A DNA stretch of 64,000 nucleotides from Cercospora beticola (Eukaryota; Ascomycota; Dothideomycetes; Mycosphaerellales; Mycosphaerellaceae). This document shows positions 12,362 to 24,597 of the stretch, piece by piece. A program made the position numbers and the translations under genes. The stretch covers positions 806,001 to 870,000 of the forward strand of contig NC_088936.1 in NCBI RefSeq assembly GCF_033473495.1, given 5' to 3'. The notes under the pieces were generated by a model. It searched no databases. It saw only the letters and a program-made list of their open reading frames with translations, and was not told the DNA's origin. Every line of letters starts with the position of its first letter. Positions within the stretch are counted from its first letter, which is position 1.

Positions 12362-12973
12362 ATAACAATACTATACTACATAACGGCGACTATAGTACCT
12401 AGCACCATTCGATGCTCTTCCGCTAGCGGAAACGGGTTAGCGACAGCGTCGGGCCTATCGCCCGAAAACCACTTTATAGCGTCGCCCTCTACGTCCCGTA
12501 CGTTAGCCCTCGCTACCTGGACTCTACGACCTGGTTTGTATAATAAATCGCTAGAGTCGGAAGTTCTTAATAGTACGAACTACTACCGCGCTCGGCATGC
12601 TACGCGCCCGGTAGCGTGGAACAGCACTCTCGCCTATTTCGCTTAGGGCTGGGCAGCAAGATGTATCTAGGGGCATAGTAGAGGTCTATACGGAGAGAAT
12701 ATAGCTGCTAGTTTCGTGCATACCGCCCTCGCGGTTAATGCCTAGGCCGGCGAAGAGGTCGAGTATAACTATAAGAAGGGGGGCTTCTCTGTAGGCATAG
12801 GGCACTTCACGCAGCTAGTATAGCGGGACACTACCGACGTCGGCTGCGCTATTACAGAATGTTAGTCTCTTATCGGAACCGGGGTCTATAGTGCGTACTT
12901 GGTCTGTAAATACAATCTAGCGGGAAACGTAGGTCTGGCGTTTGAAGCAAATGTAAAAGCGGCCGCTTATTAG
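12362..12973 (+). pseudogene. CAP/PR-1-like secreted protein, RIP-inactivated
   Basis: A single frame (about 200 codons) stays readable and is broken only by TAG codons where conserved Trp or Gln should stand. The CAP (SCP/PR-1/TAPS) signature is clear. LNSTNYYRARHATRPVAWN contains the first helix and the N-terminal His. Next comes LAYFA-stop-GWAARCI-stop-GHSRGLYGENIA. GHFTQLV-stop-RDTTDVGCA follows (the stop replaces the invariant Trp), then the YNLAGNVGLAFEANV C-terminal strand. Family members are secreted, often lipid- or sterol-binding proteins. The N-terminus begins with a hydrophobic stretch at an ATA that may be a mutated ATG. Divergent from the cupredoxin-like gene. Confidence 0.8.
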
Positions 12974-13359
12974 CTATATCTAGCATTATATAATATATTA
13001 GTGCTCTTGCCTGCGAGGACTGCAAGAGCCTATAATATGCCTTATCTGTATATTTAGTTCTGTCTATAGAGGGGCGATTGGTTTCACGGAATTATGTAGC
13101 GGCGCTGCGCGAGGGAGACCCTATCGGGTATTCTTTATCCGAAAGGGGCTTCACACCGCTAATGCTAAGGAGCGATAGAGACAACGGTTGGTCCGTTGGA
13201 GTAAAAGTCGGGCCAGAGCAAGAACGTCCACTTCCTATATATGCTCGCACTTTACTCCATTCCCCAGGGGTCTCCGTCGAGTACTACTAGTACGATGCCA
13301 TGATTATGACCCCGGGGTCAACACGAGAGGCACGACGTGCGGATGGAGATACATCCGAG
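12974..13359. other. boundary between RIP-mutated and unmutated DNA
   Basis: Mutation density falls off from about 13060. A short open frame at 13078-13290 (70 codons) has no recognisable features. The stretch upstream of 13360 is probably the 5' region of the small gene that follows. Confidence 0.4.
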
Positions 13360-13366
13360 TATAAAA
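13360..13366 (+). promoter_or_regulatory. TATA-like box
   Basis: TATAAAA lies 46 bases upstream of ATG 13412, in DNA of normal composition. The position is plausible for a core promoter of the small gene at 13412. A TATA box in isolation is weak evidence. Confidence 0.35.
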
Positions 13367-13411
13367 GGCTGCCACAGTCCGTGACTCGGGCAGCCGAGAC
13401 CAAGACGTGCG

Positions 13412-13708
13412 ATGGTTCCCAGACGCATCTCCTTTCTGTTCTGCGGACAGTTGATCCCCCATGTGTACTCCGCTTCGTATATGCACGATAGCGACTGGAA
13501 TGGCGTTGGCATTCTGTGGTGCACTAATGACACCTTTGGCGGAGAATGCCGGGCTCTAGATGTGCAGGAAAACGTTTGTAGTAGGTCCGACATGCTCGCA
13601 GGTGCGGTCCGACGAACTCACTCTATTGTAGCGCCTTTACCGACCTCCGTATTCCACGTCCCTATCAGATCTGTAAAGATCCAAGAAGGCTATTCGTGCT
13701 CTCTCTAG
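13412..13708 (+). CDS. small cysteine-containing secreted-protein candidate
   Basis: 98 aa from ATG 13412 to TAG. The N-terminus (basic, then hydrophobic, then a small-residue site around residues 19-23) could be a signal peptide. The core reads ILWCTNDTFGGECRALDVQ and continues to ENVC, a C-x4-F-x-G-x-C arrangement common in small secreted fungal proteins. The final residues include one more Cys (GYSCSL). The gene sits in an island without RIP damage between dead genes, with a TATA box upstream. It could be an effector-like protein, but no family is identified, and chance conservation of the frame cannot be excluded. Confidence 0.42.
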   Translation: MVPRRISFLFCGQLIPHVYSASYMHDSDWNGVGILWCTNDTFGGECRALDVQENVCSRSDMLAGAVRRTHSIVAPLPTSVFHVPIRSVKIQEGYSCSL

Positions 13709-14923
13709 GCGTAAGCGGTTATGTTACAAATCTTCTTAAAGTAGCGGCTGATCTGTCCCTAGTAGCCTGCAAAACCTTACTTGCCGGGGCGTTATGCCGT
13801 TGAGCTGGTTCGACTACAGAGGGGTTAATCTGTTGTCAGACCACTTTATATACAACTGCTCGCGAGGATTAGTGGGGCGATACCGGAAAGGGGCAAGTTA
13901 TTAGATGCATTCGACCCGGCGACGTTCTAACCCGTATAGGTTTGCTTATAGTCCCCGAACGAATGCTTTCTGCACGACTATAATAGTACCGGCCTGCAAT
14001 GCGACCCTAACGCGCTAGTAGGTCCAGCCTATAACAACTTACGAAGCAGCGCTGACGCGGTCTAATAGTACGGTTACGATAGTAGAGAGTATATGCGGGA
14101 TATCGCGGGCTATAGAGCACTCGCTAACTGCGGGTAAGGGTTGCTAGATACGGTAAAGGACGAGATCGCGCGGTAGGTAAGCAATGTTATATAGGGCTCT
14201 TGTTGTCGTATAGTCGATATGCTTCGCTTTCTAGTTTAAAGTCGCTTAAAGGAATAGCTCGGTAAGCGTTATAGCCTCGGTCGGACGTTCCAAATTAATT
14301 GTCTTTTGCCTTAGTGCCTCTAACTCTCCGCTATTACTTCTATCTCCCTCCTATATGTCCGCCGGTCCTACGATGTCGTAAGAAGGCCTATATTATAGCT
14401 AGCGCCGTAAATGCCTAGTTAGAGAACTCTTTTATGTTAGCTTAAATAGTCTATAGAGGGGGAGACCGCAAGCCTTGCCTATAGTAGTATAGCGACAGGA
14501 AGCTCCGGCGCACTAATATAGCGATATCGGCCGTCCTATAGTATCTACTACGTATTGCTTTCTATAGCTACGAGGGAGGCAGTTGTCCGGGGCTTTAATA
14601 GATGCGCATTAACGGGCGTAGGGTACTATTACGACTATACGCCGCACTCTAGACCGCCGGCCTCTATTGCCGCCAGGCCCTCTGCCCGCGCGGCTAAGAC
14701 CCCGGGGGAGGGATTCCAACCGCCGGCGCAACGTCTTCGCTAGGTGCTCTCCGAGGCAGAAGCCTATATAAGAGGGCGCGCACTTCTACGTATAGGGAAG
14801 ACTTAGTCTCTTTTAATAATATTACGATGTTCTTATATAGCTCTAGTCGAGGCATATTAGTTATCCGTAGTAGACCCCGGCCGGATGTAGCGGCTGATTA
14901 CGTGCCTTAATGCCCTACGTATA
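13709..14923. other. mildly RIP-mutated DNA with possible gene remnants
   Basis: TG and CA are present at reduced frequency. A plus-strand frame around 13905-14175 is broken by TAG and one TAA and reads like part of a folded protein with Cys, Trp-to-stop and Asn-rich segments, but I cannot name it. The open stretch at 14555-14743 has no features. Confidence 0.3.
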
Positions 14924-17900
14924 TAACACCCGGGCGTCGCGTTGTTCGTGCGGCATAAGGAAAAGAAAGCGGTACTGCGGCAGTTCTTCCCGGGCAATAA
15001 TGCCTCTAAGCGAATAGAGACATTAGCTAGCATTTACGTCGATACGGACACGAGTTCGGCGCGGCACCTACTCCTATTTATCGACGTTAACCCCTTCGTG
15101 GGACTGCCGCTACGATGCATCCCGGCTACCTACTATAAGATTAAGACGAAACGAATCGAGTAGGCTAACTCTTCCGACTCTCTATACGCAAATATCTAGG
15201 ACCTCCTTCTTACTAGAGTAGTGTTGCCGCTCGCAGACGTAGCGGTTATCTTCGCAGACGATGTCGGCGGGCTACCGAGTGTTGCGGACCTCCTCTAGAC
15301 GTAGTATAAGTATAGCTCGGCGTTAACGCTCCCTCCGCAAGTGCGCCCTCGACTAGTAGTTATTAGTACCGGGTCGAACACGGTAACGAATTAGTTAGAA
15401 TGTAATAGCTTAAGGGCTATAGCGACGGCGCCTGAATTTCAAGCTATGTTCTCGTCGATACGTATCGAGCATACGGCTCGCGGAGGATCGAACTACGCGA
15501 TATATACGCCGATGCGCTAGATAATTAAAGATTAACTCGGCTATGCTCGAGCGGCGAAGCAGGTATATATGTGCCTGTTCTCCGTATAGCATCTTGCCTA
15601 GCTGTTCCTATATACGCTAGGGCATTTCTGTCGATCGGTTCGGGAACCGTTCGATGCGTTCGCATGCTTTCGCGAGTACGGGCACCGCCCGTCGGACCTC
15701 CTGCGACACCTCTACGTCTTCGTAGATATAGCGATAGAGCGATAGCTCTATTTCGACACCCTCGTATCCGTGCTAGTATTATCGATCCTAATAGAGGCAT
15801 ATCCGCTAGGCGTATACTATAAGTCGTTCTCGTCCTTACTTATACCGATTGCCGGCTAACTCGCTTAGGGTTCGCTCCCAGTTATGTGTTCGACCGCGTA
15901 TACTAGGACGAGTTGCATCGTCTGTTTAAGAACGCCTATCTGGGCGACGGCAAGGGCGTCGCCGCGTTCGGGTTTTATATAGTCGGTCTCGTGCGAGCAT
16001 ATCTCCTATATTACTTTGCGATTATATAGCGAAGGGGTTAGTAGGCGGCGGATCTCTACGCGAAGAACCTAACGGCAACTTCGGGCTAAGTCCGGTAGAG
16101 TCGTTTCGTGTCTAACCGTACGTGCTTTTATTGCTTCGCGTACGCTCCCGAGTATGTGCTAGATTGTAGGCACGCCGTATGCGACGCGTATATACCTAAG
16201 TAGGGCGAGGCGATGCTCGAACGAGAGCATAGGTACCGATTGCGAAGATACGGTTTGTGCCTCTAACTCGCGACTCTAACGGTATTTCTAAAACCGCCTA
16301 CGGCGGGAGTCCGCGTAATTAGCATCGATAGAGGAGGGGTTCGAGGCGTCGTACTCTTAGAGTTCCTACGATTTCTCTAAAACTCGTTTAGAAGCGATTA
16401 TACTATCTAAGAGTTCTTCGACCTTGCTTATAGAACAAGCGTAGGTACGTCTCCCGCATTCTTTATACGCGCAACGCTTACTCGTATATAGGCGGACTAA
16501 TTACCCTCGGCCTGTTCGCGAAGTAGTAGCTGCTAGCGTAGTACGAAGACACCTTTAGCCGGCTAATAGAAGAAATCTTCGGCGCGGCCTCGAGGGGTTC
16601 GTAGTCCGCTCTCGCCGGTCTTCTCTACGTTTGCTTATTACTAAACGACGCGCTATATAAGGAAGTAGTCCTCGACTCGGCTCTATAAGATAGCTTCGGA
16701 CGCTACGTACGCGTGTTCGATTACCCGTATAACGCGGTATCTCGATACAAATTTGCGGTAACGGCTACGAATATTACCGAAGCTTCGCCTTTTATCTTTA
16801 CTAATTATAATAGACGGGCAGATCGTAACCTCTAGTACGGTACGATTAGCGTAGTAGAGGACACTCCGCCTTTACTCCTACTAACTATAGTAGGCTATTA
16901 ATACCTATAGCCCGACGATATAGAGTAAGAGCTCCTACTATAGGAAGCGTAAGTCTTATAATATATAGTAAGGACCTCTTCTAACTTTATATAGAGGGCG
17001 AGCAACATCTACGGCACCCGCGTAAGTACGAGTATATCGTAGTTAGTAGCGACTTTGCTAAACTCTCGAGTAGGTTCTTCTATACTACGAAAGTTCCTAA
17101 CGTAGGGACTTTCTAAGATAGTAGCTTAAGGCTTAATAATCCGGTTAATATAGGACTCGCCGAAGTCCGATAAGTCTAGTCTATATCGACGAAGGTAGAC
17201 GTTATACTATCGCTCGGTATAGGGACTATATAAGAGATAGCGCCGATTCCCGTACTACTATTCCGGAGCCGATTTAAAGACTTCTTTATCCTCCGAATCT
17301 ATCGGTCGTTTATATCGGGTATAGATAGGGAGGTCGTATAGCGCTAGCTTAGTAATTACCTTAGTACCGATATAAAGACGGGATACTTCCGCCTTAATAT
17401 CCTCTTATTCGAGGCTATATCTCGGCTAGACGACGTCCGAGCGATAGAGGCGCTCCGAAATAATATATACGTACTTAAAGACGATAGGAAGTTATTATAG
17501 GTAAAGCGTATATTACTAGTATCCTACTTCTTCTTCGAACTTAATAATATCCTAGAACTCGATAGCTAAGAGTTCTATCTATATTCGGGCACGATTCGAG
17601 TATAGGGAGATAGCGACCGTATTCTTTTATACCTACGGGAGGCGGAGCCCGTATACGCAAACCTAGAATTCCTAAAAGGCTAGGACTTTCTTAGAGTCCT
17701 AGAGGAAGAATAGGACACCTACGAGCGGTATAAGAAATTCTGCAAGTAGGTCTAATTTTACGTTCGGAATCGAGCTAAGGAGATTAGTATTTTTCTTAAT
17801 ATCGGGGACTAAAATTAGCAACGTATTAGTAGCTTCCTATACTCGACCGAAGACCTCGTCTATAAATAGAGATTATAACTCGTAGAAGACTCCCTGCCGC

Positions 17901-17983
17901 GCGCTCTATATATCTATGCCTCCGGAACTGTCGTCGCTCTCTTAGTAATTAAGAAGAATCGTAAGTCGATAGAGGCTCGCTAA
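14924..17983 (+). pseudogene. RING-like plus patatin phospholipase protein, RIP-inactivated
   Basis: A frame of about 1,000 codons survives, broken by TAG/TAA and, in places, by introns. The N-terminal part (from VALFVRHKEKK, about 14936) matches the long helical region of large fungal patatin proteins. A Cys/His cluster at about 16108-16190 (TCFYCFAYAPEYVLDCRHAVC) is RING-like. The oxyanion loop follows as SIDRGGVRG (16318-16344; the family has DGGGxRG, so the first Gly is mutated), then the nucleophile elbow TSVGG with Ser at 16437-16439, then SRYKFAVTATNITEASPF (16741 on) and FRSRFKDFF...RLNILLFEA. An intron at 16445-16491 (GTACGT...TAG) restores GTSVGG-LITLG. The catalytic Asp region is too mutated to place. 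Patatin domains occur in fungal NLR-like proteins and as free lipases. The gene is certainly dead. Confidence 0.8.
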
Positions 17984-20900
17984 GACGAAAACGAACTATA
18001 TACGTTCTTCTTCTATATTAATATACTATACGGAGCTCTTAAACTTGCGTACTATATCTAGCAGACAAGCCGAGGCGAGTACTGTTTTCTTAGTTGCTTC
18101 TTAAAAGTAGGCTCTCCGTATCGTTATATAAGCTATTCTCTACCGAATAAAGGCTAGCTATAGTATAATAGCCTATTAGATATCTTGCTTAAGCGCGCTA
18201 TAGAAGTGCAGCCGTCTATACTCCGAGCGACGCTACTAAGTCGATATTATTATAGCGACGAAAGGTTTATATTAGTTTAGATTATCTATACCGTTTATAA
18301 GAGTAATTTATAAAGATATATTTCTATAAATAGTTCTATTTCTTTCCTTACTTATAGTTTCTCCGAGTTTAGTATCGACGGATATATAGGCCGACTTAAG
18401 GATCGCTAACGCGGCATATATCTCGCGTATAAGCTATAATTTAGTCGCTATATATTTGCCGGCCGCGCGGCTAGAGTTGCGTACGTAACCTCTCTCCCTT
18501 CCCTTTTCTCTCGACTTTATAAGACATCTGCGTTACTATACGCGCCTAGTCCTCGTATAGCGCCTACGACTCTCGAATATATCTACTTCCTATATATCGT
18601 TAATATAAGAAATACTAAAAGAATAGGGCCGCAAAAGCCGTCGAATACGAAGTACGAAACCCGATCTAGTCCTCGGTAGTATACGAATCTATAGAAGAGA
18701 CTCTGCTCTATATTTATAAGAAAATTACTACCCGTTATATAAGCTTTTAAATACGTTCTTTACGAGCAACCTCTGTTCCCGGACCTACTACCTAAATACT
18801 CTCTATAAGGCTATTTCGAGCTAGATACTCTCTAGGTACGCACCTCTAACGTATACGCCTCTACCGTTATATTACTTATAGTTAGGTAATAGAGCCGGGG
18901 TAGGTCGTCTAAATATATCTGCTTTGCCTCCGGCGTCTTTAAGAGAGTAATTGTCTCTATACCTCTTATTAAATTAGCTTTACTTCGGAAAAGGACTTCT
19001 TATTTAGGCAATATATTAGAGTTAAGGTCGAGGGAGGAGTATAATATATTAGACTAATAGAGTCTAAATACCTTAGCAAAGTAGGAGAGATATACGTCTC
19101 TTAGCCTATAGTAGAGTAGATACTAAGGTATTATAAACTCTTCGTCTACTTTATACTCGTTCCTAGATAGTTACCTTATAGAGTATCGATATTATTATTT
19201 ACTTTATCTTAAATTTATACGCTTGTTTACAATTTCGAAGTGTCGTATTATATAGTAACCTAGTAACTAAATCTATCTATTCTATTACGAGGAAGATATT
19301 CGACCTCTATTATAAACTTAGGAATTAATATTAAATATAGGGGTGCTACTATACTGCCTATATATCGACGTTTAGAGCTAAGCTATAAGAAGATATATTA
19401 TAATCGAATTGCTTCGGTAAGCTTCGAGTATAGCTAGTAGATTAGCGAGAACCTTCGGGGAGAAGGTCTTACGTAAAACCCCTCTGCTCTAGCGCAGAAG
19501 TAAGCGACTAGTAGCTCTAACGAGTAATAAGAAACAGATAGAGTATACGTTAAGAGAGGTAAGGCATTAGCGGTCCTCTATTATATATTAATCTACTACT
19601 AACTATAGCGAAAGTAAAATCTACTACTACTCGTTCGGATAGCGTAGCCGTAGGACGGCAGTAGCTATAATACTAATAATAGCTAGCTATAGATTTTAGT
19701 TAGTAGGAGTACGAAGTCGCGTCCGTCGTTAGATTATACTTAAAACCTAGAGTAGACGAGTTAGAGTATCTAATACGCTAGAAAGATAAGGTTATCGAAA
19801 TATATTACGTTAATTACTATCTAGACGAAAGCACGATTAACGGTATTTTCTTAAGATATTTTGCTACTAGTATCGAAGGGATCGGTAATAAAGGATAGTA
19901 TTAGATCTACTAGAAGGATATATAGCTACTAGAAAGCGCGTATATAAATTATTAATATATAGTGCGTACGTTTTAGGCTAGGCGCGGCCTAAATTATCCG
20001 ACCGAGATAATCTAATAAGTCCTAAACGCTAACTATTAGCGCCTAGATTATAAAAAGAAATCGTCCTAAATCCCTAAGAGCCTCTAGTAGGATTACTCCG
20101 AGCGACCGTAACTAGAGTCTACGTACCGATCCTATATTAGAACCCCTAGCACGATAATATCGACGGTATAGTAGGTACTTAGCTATAGTACGTCGATTCG
20201 TAGCAAATAGAATTATTACTAGCTTAATATAGATCCTCTAAGCGACGTAAATTCTTAGAGCTATAGTCGGTAGGACAAAGGCGTATCTTTAGGGCGCAAA
20301 TAGTTAGATAAGTAACGTAACTTACAGATTCGAATTAATAAGTTAGTAAGTAGAGGAAGATTTACTAATAAACGTAACCTTAAATCTCTAGAGATAGAAA
20401 TATATCGGCTACTAAATTCCCTAGTTTTTAGAGAGCTCGACCGCTAATATTAGTACGTAAGTTAATATTATATTATTATCTTTACTATACGGGCGTTAAA
20501 ATAACTTATATTGCCTATATAGTATTTGTAATTAAATCTGCTATATATACGTACCTCCGTAAGATTACTACCTACTTCTATATCGCCTAATATTATATAA
20601 GTTAGATAGCGTAATTATATAAAGTTATAGTCGTACTATAGAGTAGTATTATAATAGAGACTATCGTATAGTCTTAGCGCTAGTAATAGTAGATATAATA
20701 GATTATACTATTTGCGATCTATTTCTATATAATAGAACTATATTCTATACGCTAGGTATGTCTCGATATCGTATACTATATTCGGCTTCGATAATATAAT
20801 CGTCGGAACGCTCGTCGCTATAGGAATTGTCTTAACTAGGACTATCGTTACTATATTAAATATATATTAAGTCTGCGTAATAGTTATAGTTAAGGTAAGA

Positions 20901-21490
20901 TCGGAGGATCGAAGAGCCTATTATAAGTAGGCGTACTAAACGTAGTAGAGAGGAGGAATTCCTATAACGAGACCGGCGACATAAGGTATAATAAAATTTA
21001 TATTTGCTATAGTAATATTTGCGCTTAATTCTCGAAACGATAATAGGTACTATAATATAAACTATAGAGGACAATATACTATTTCCCGAATATTATAGGC
21101 TAGGATAGAGCTACTCTCTCGAGTAAGGAGAAGCGGAGAAAACCTCTAGAGGCGGCGTCCGGAAGGAATAAGGAGAGAGGTTAAATTAGTAATATAATAG
21201 TAGGACCCCTTCTATAGTGTTTCCTATACTAGTTCTTACTCTAGTTCGGGAGGTATTATATATAGCCGACTCCGAAGCTTACGTATTTGCCTACTTATTA
21301 ATTTAGAAATACTATCTATATAAGGCGTAAGTATCGAAGCCTTATAAGGTCTAAACTACGTTTACGAAGATATTAATTAAATCTGCGAATTTAAACCGAA
21401 TACTAAAGCAAAATAGAAGGATCTAAAGTCGAAACTACCGCTCTAACTCCTACTTCGGCGCAGGCGCTAGAGACTAGTCGCGTAGCTAAT
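17984..21490. repeat. RIP-mutated DNA, unidentified
   Basis: Typical RIP composition. Plus-strand stretches downstream of the patatin gene can be read for several hundred codons with only TAG/TAA stops, so one or more old coding regions may be present, but I recognise no motif. The 72-codon minus-strand stretch at 20856-21074 is Tyr/Arg/Ser-rich and is best explained by base bias. Confidence 0.6.
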
Positions 21491-23480
21491 ACGACCTAAG
21501 ATAGTAAAGTTAGAGGTTAGACGCTACCGCCCGGGAATAGTAAGCTTAATAAGGAGAGAAGAGAAGACTTTACCTAAACTATCGATTTGCTTACTAGAGA
21601 ACTACTAGAAGATAGTACGCCGATAGACCTATCCTTCCTCCTAGATAGCCTATATAGTAATACGGACGACATTCTAGATTTATATAGAAGTTAACTCTAG
21701 TATATCCTAGAATACCTAACTAAAGATAAAGAAATAGAGAACTATAAGGCAAGAGTATATAAAGGTACGCAAATAATATCTCTACTTACTTTAGACTAAA
21801 TCTTACTTAGCTCTTTCCTATAGTATATTACGATTTAAAGATTCGTATATTTACGAGCCGGTACGAGACGAGCTTTTAGAGTAGGCTTACTTAGGATTTA
21901 TAGGTAAAGCGCCTAACTACTACTTTAACGAGTATAGAAGGATACGATAGAAGGATAAAAAGATAGATACTACTTTTAAAGATCGAATCTATAAGAACGC
22001 GTCTAGATACGATATAGAAGAGAATATAGAGATAAGAGATACCGATATAGTAGATTTGTTCCTATCCGATATAAAGCTATACTAAGTATAGTAGGAGTAG
22101 GCTACGAAGTTATAGAGGGAGATCCTAGACTACCTACAGATTTATATTAGTAAAGATAGCGACTACCGAGCTCGCGCGTCGAAGATTAATTATACTATTA
22201 TAGAGAGGCAACTCTATAATAGCAAATAGCGAGTAGACTTCAAAGTACTATAGGAAGAGATACTCGTATTACTAGTATATAGCGTTACTTATATAGTAAA
22301 ACCCGGCGACGTATCTCTGCTCTAAGATCGTAGTAGTATTCTCTAGAGTCGTAAGGTTCTATAGGAACGACTTAAACGAAATATATAACCGGAAGAATAG
22401 GCGGCTATAATAGATTAAGCTATCGAATAGAAGTCGATAGAGTAGAACAAAGCTTAAGAACAATATATACTAGAGAGTAAGATAGTAGAATAGAATACGC
22501 TCTAGCTCGAGGACTTCCTTAAACGCTTATATAGAGGTAGAGCTTATAAGGAACCTTCTCTAGGCCTAGAAGAGGCCGTATCTAGAGGCTTTACTAATAT
22601 TAATATAAATAGCGGAGTAGCGAATAGTATATATTCGAGTCGAATAGAAGCGATCCTCGAACTCGTAAGGGACGATATAAAGCCTACCTCTCGCAAGAGT
22701 ATCTATAGGTACGAGCTTAAGCCTAATTATATTATATATAAAGGGAAAGAACGGAGAATCGGTAGACTACGCGACTATAGTCGGACTATTAGAGGTATCT
22801 AGGTCCCGATATAGTAAGTCCTCGTTTAGATTACCGACGACGATACTAAGTTCTATATCTAGTATATCGTAGCTTTATCGAAGTTAGGTCCTAAGGTAGC
22901 CGAGCGTTACCTAGAGAAGGGAGAGAAAAGAGTAGTAGGAAATATAAGAGGTATAGCCCGAGATATTAGTAATATTAGTACTTTTAACTAGAGAGGAATC
23001 GCATTTATCCTATATAAAACAGATTACCGACGCCCTATAACGTTTATTTTTAGTAGTTTTAGCGAGGTAAACGAGTATAACGAAAGCGCTATATTCTAGG
23101 ATAGAAGTCTACTAGGAAAGCATTTTAACTAGGTATTCGTTAATAGAAGAATCGATCTATTACTAGGGAAAACAAATACTAGTCTATATCCTATACCTAG
23201 GAAGGCGCGAAACTAGAATATAAATAACTCTGCTAGGCGCGACAAATCTAATAATATAGATTTAGAGAGCGAAGAAGGATCGAATTTTAAGGAGACTAAT
23301 CGTAGAAAGTCTACTAAAGATACTCTATATTAGCCTAGTATAAGTAAGGACGATAGAGACTCTACCGAAGTAGAGTATTAAGAATTTCTAAAATTCAAAG
23401 CTCGGAGGCGCAAAGTAGCTAAGAAGTAAATATAAAGCGAAGAGAGAAATATAGAACGATATCGCTCGTTTTATTTCTTC
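21491..23480 (+). pseudogene. fossil reading frame, long coiled-coil-like protein of unknown function
   Basis: From about 21560 to 21830 one frame, and from about 21830 to 23480 a second, read as charged, helix-forming protein with stops limited to TAG and TAA. A well-preserved block near 22740-22960 reads RRIGRLRDYSRTIRGI followed by ITDDDTKFYI and LSKLGPKVAERYLEKGEKR. The C-terminal part is rich in Ser, Asn, Glu and Arg. The regular preservation suggests a real protein mutated only by substitution. I cannot assign a family; a transposon-encoded protein or a duplicated host gene are both possible. Confidence 0.45.
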
Positions 23481-23573
23481 TAACTAAGTTAGTTTCCTAT
23501 ATATAGATCGAGCCGTATATAACTTACTGTTTTTAAGCCTTCTAACTTATATCTATAGCTTAAATTATATTAT

Positions 23574-23622
23574 CTCTAGGCGTATTATAAGTAGTTATAT
23601 TACTTCTTATAATCGCCTAGAG
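23574..23622. repeat. imperfect hairpin (inverted repeat)
   Basis: CTCTAGGCG and ATTATAAG on the left pair with CTTATAAT and CGCCTAGAG on the right, giving a stem of about 20 bases with one bulge and a loop of about 12. It lies just downstream of the fossil frame. RIP lowers complexity, but the CG-containing arms match in order, so chance is less likely. Confidence 0.5.
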
Positions 23623-24597
23623 TAACTTAACTTAGTATAGTAACACGTAGTACCTACCTATATCCGCGTTATTTTAACTCGGCTTATACGCGTAGATTTC
23701 TCTAAAATAGTAAAAATTTCTTACCTATCGAATCTATCGACTAGTAGCGATCTATAGAACTAGCTTTCTAGTCGTATTATATAGATTATCGAGGTCGAAT
23801 ATATCCTAGTAATAAGTCCTTTCGAGGTTAATAAGCTCTAACGTCCCTCTCTCTATAGAGTAGTACTCTATAAGGCAAGCTAACGTATACGAAACTATAG
23901 CTTCTACCTTTACTAACTTAATAGATCTACGTATCTATCGATCCTATAACGTTACTATAAACTATATTCTTCGTCTAACTTACTAAAGATTTTTTAGTCT
24001 CGTAGCGCGACTTTATACTTTAACTTATAAGCCGAGGTAAGGTTCTAGGTTTGCTACGCTAGATTATCTTCTACTTTAACTTATAGTATCTCTATACTAA
24101 CCTTAGAATAATCCTTACTAGCTTTCTTGCTTACCTATAGCTTATATTTAGAAGTCTTATAGAAGTTAGTCTAGAGACCGGTAGGTTTAATAGACAAGTC
24201 CGAGCTTGCCCCCCCCCCCCCCCCCCTGCGGGAAATCGTGCTAACTAACGTTACTTATCTAAGCCGACTTAATAACAAATTAATTAAGAAAGCGGGGCAT
24301 CTTATCCGGGGAACAATCTAATCGGAGCTTAGTACTAGTAGTATCGTTAACCTATGCTTGCGTCTTTAGTAGCTCTATAGGACAAGATACTAGGCATAAA
24401 TTAACTGTTCGACTACGATTAGTATAGCTTGCATACTATCTAAACGCTCGACATCTTGTTCCCTATAAAGTTAGTATTTTCTGGAGAACAATCTAATACT
24501 ACTAGTTACTACGTAGCGAAATCTACCCCAACTCGTACGTTTGGACGGTATCGAAGTCAAGTACTCGCCTATATTCAACATACTGCTCCCTATTATC
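23623..24597. repeat. RIP-mutated DNA with an 18-base C tract
   Basis: No gene seen. The tract C18 (24209-24226) interrupts otherwise TA-rich DNA. Mutation density drops from about 24540 onward. Confidence 0.6.
24209..24226. repeat. poly-C tract (C18)
   Basis: Eighteen consecutive C (G on the other strand). A pure C run has no CpA site except at its end, so RIP cannot erode it. Similar to the C35 tract at 46.55 kb. Confidence 0.95.

Noticed and set aside
15525..15822. Open frames on both strands
   Set aside because: They overlap the patatin pseudogene in other frames and are explained as its shadows.
15862..15880. Single TTAGGG-like hexamer
   Set aside because: One isolated unit inside the patatin pseudogene is not a telomere repeat.
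20856..21074. Minus-strand Tyr/Arg-rich frame
   Set aside because: RIP removes TGA and enriches TAC/TAT, so such frames arise by composition.
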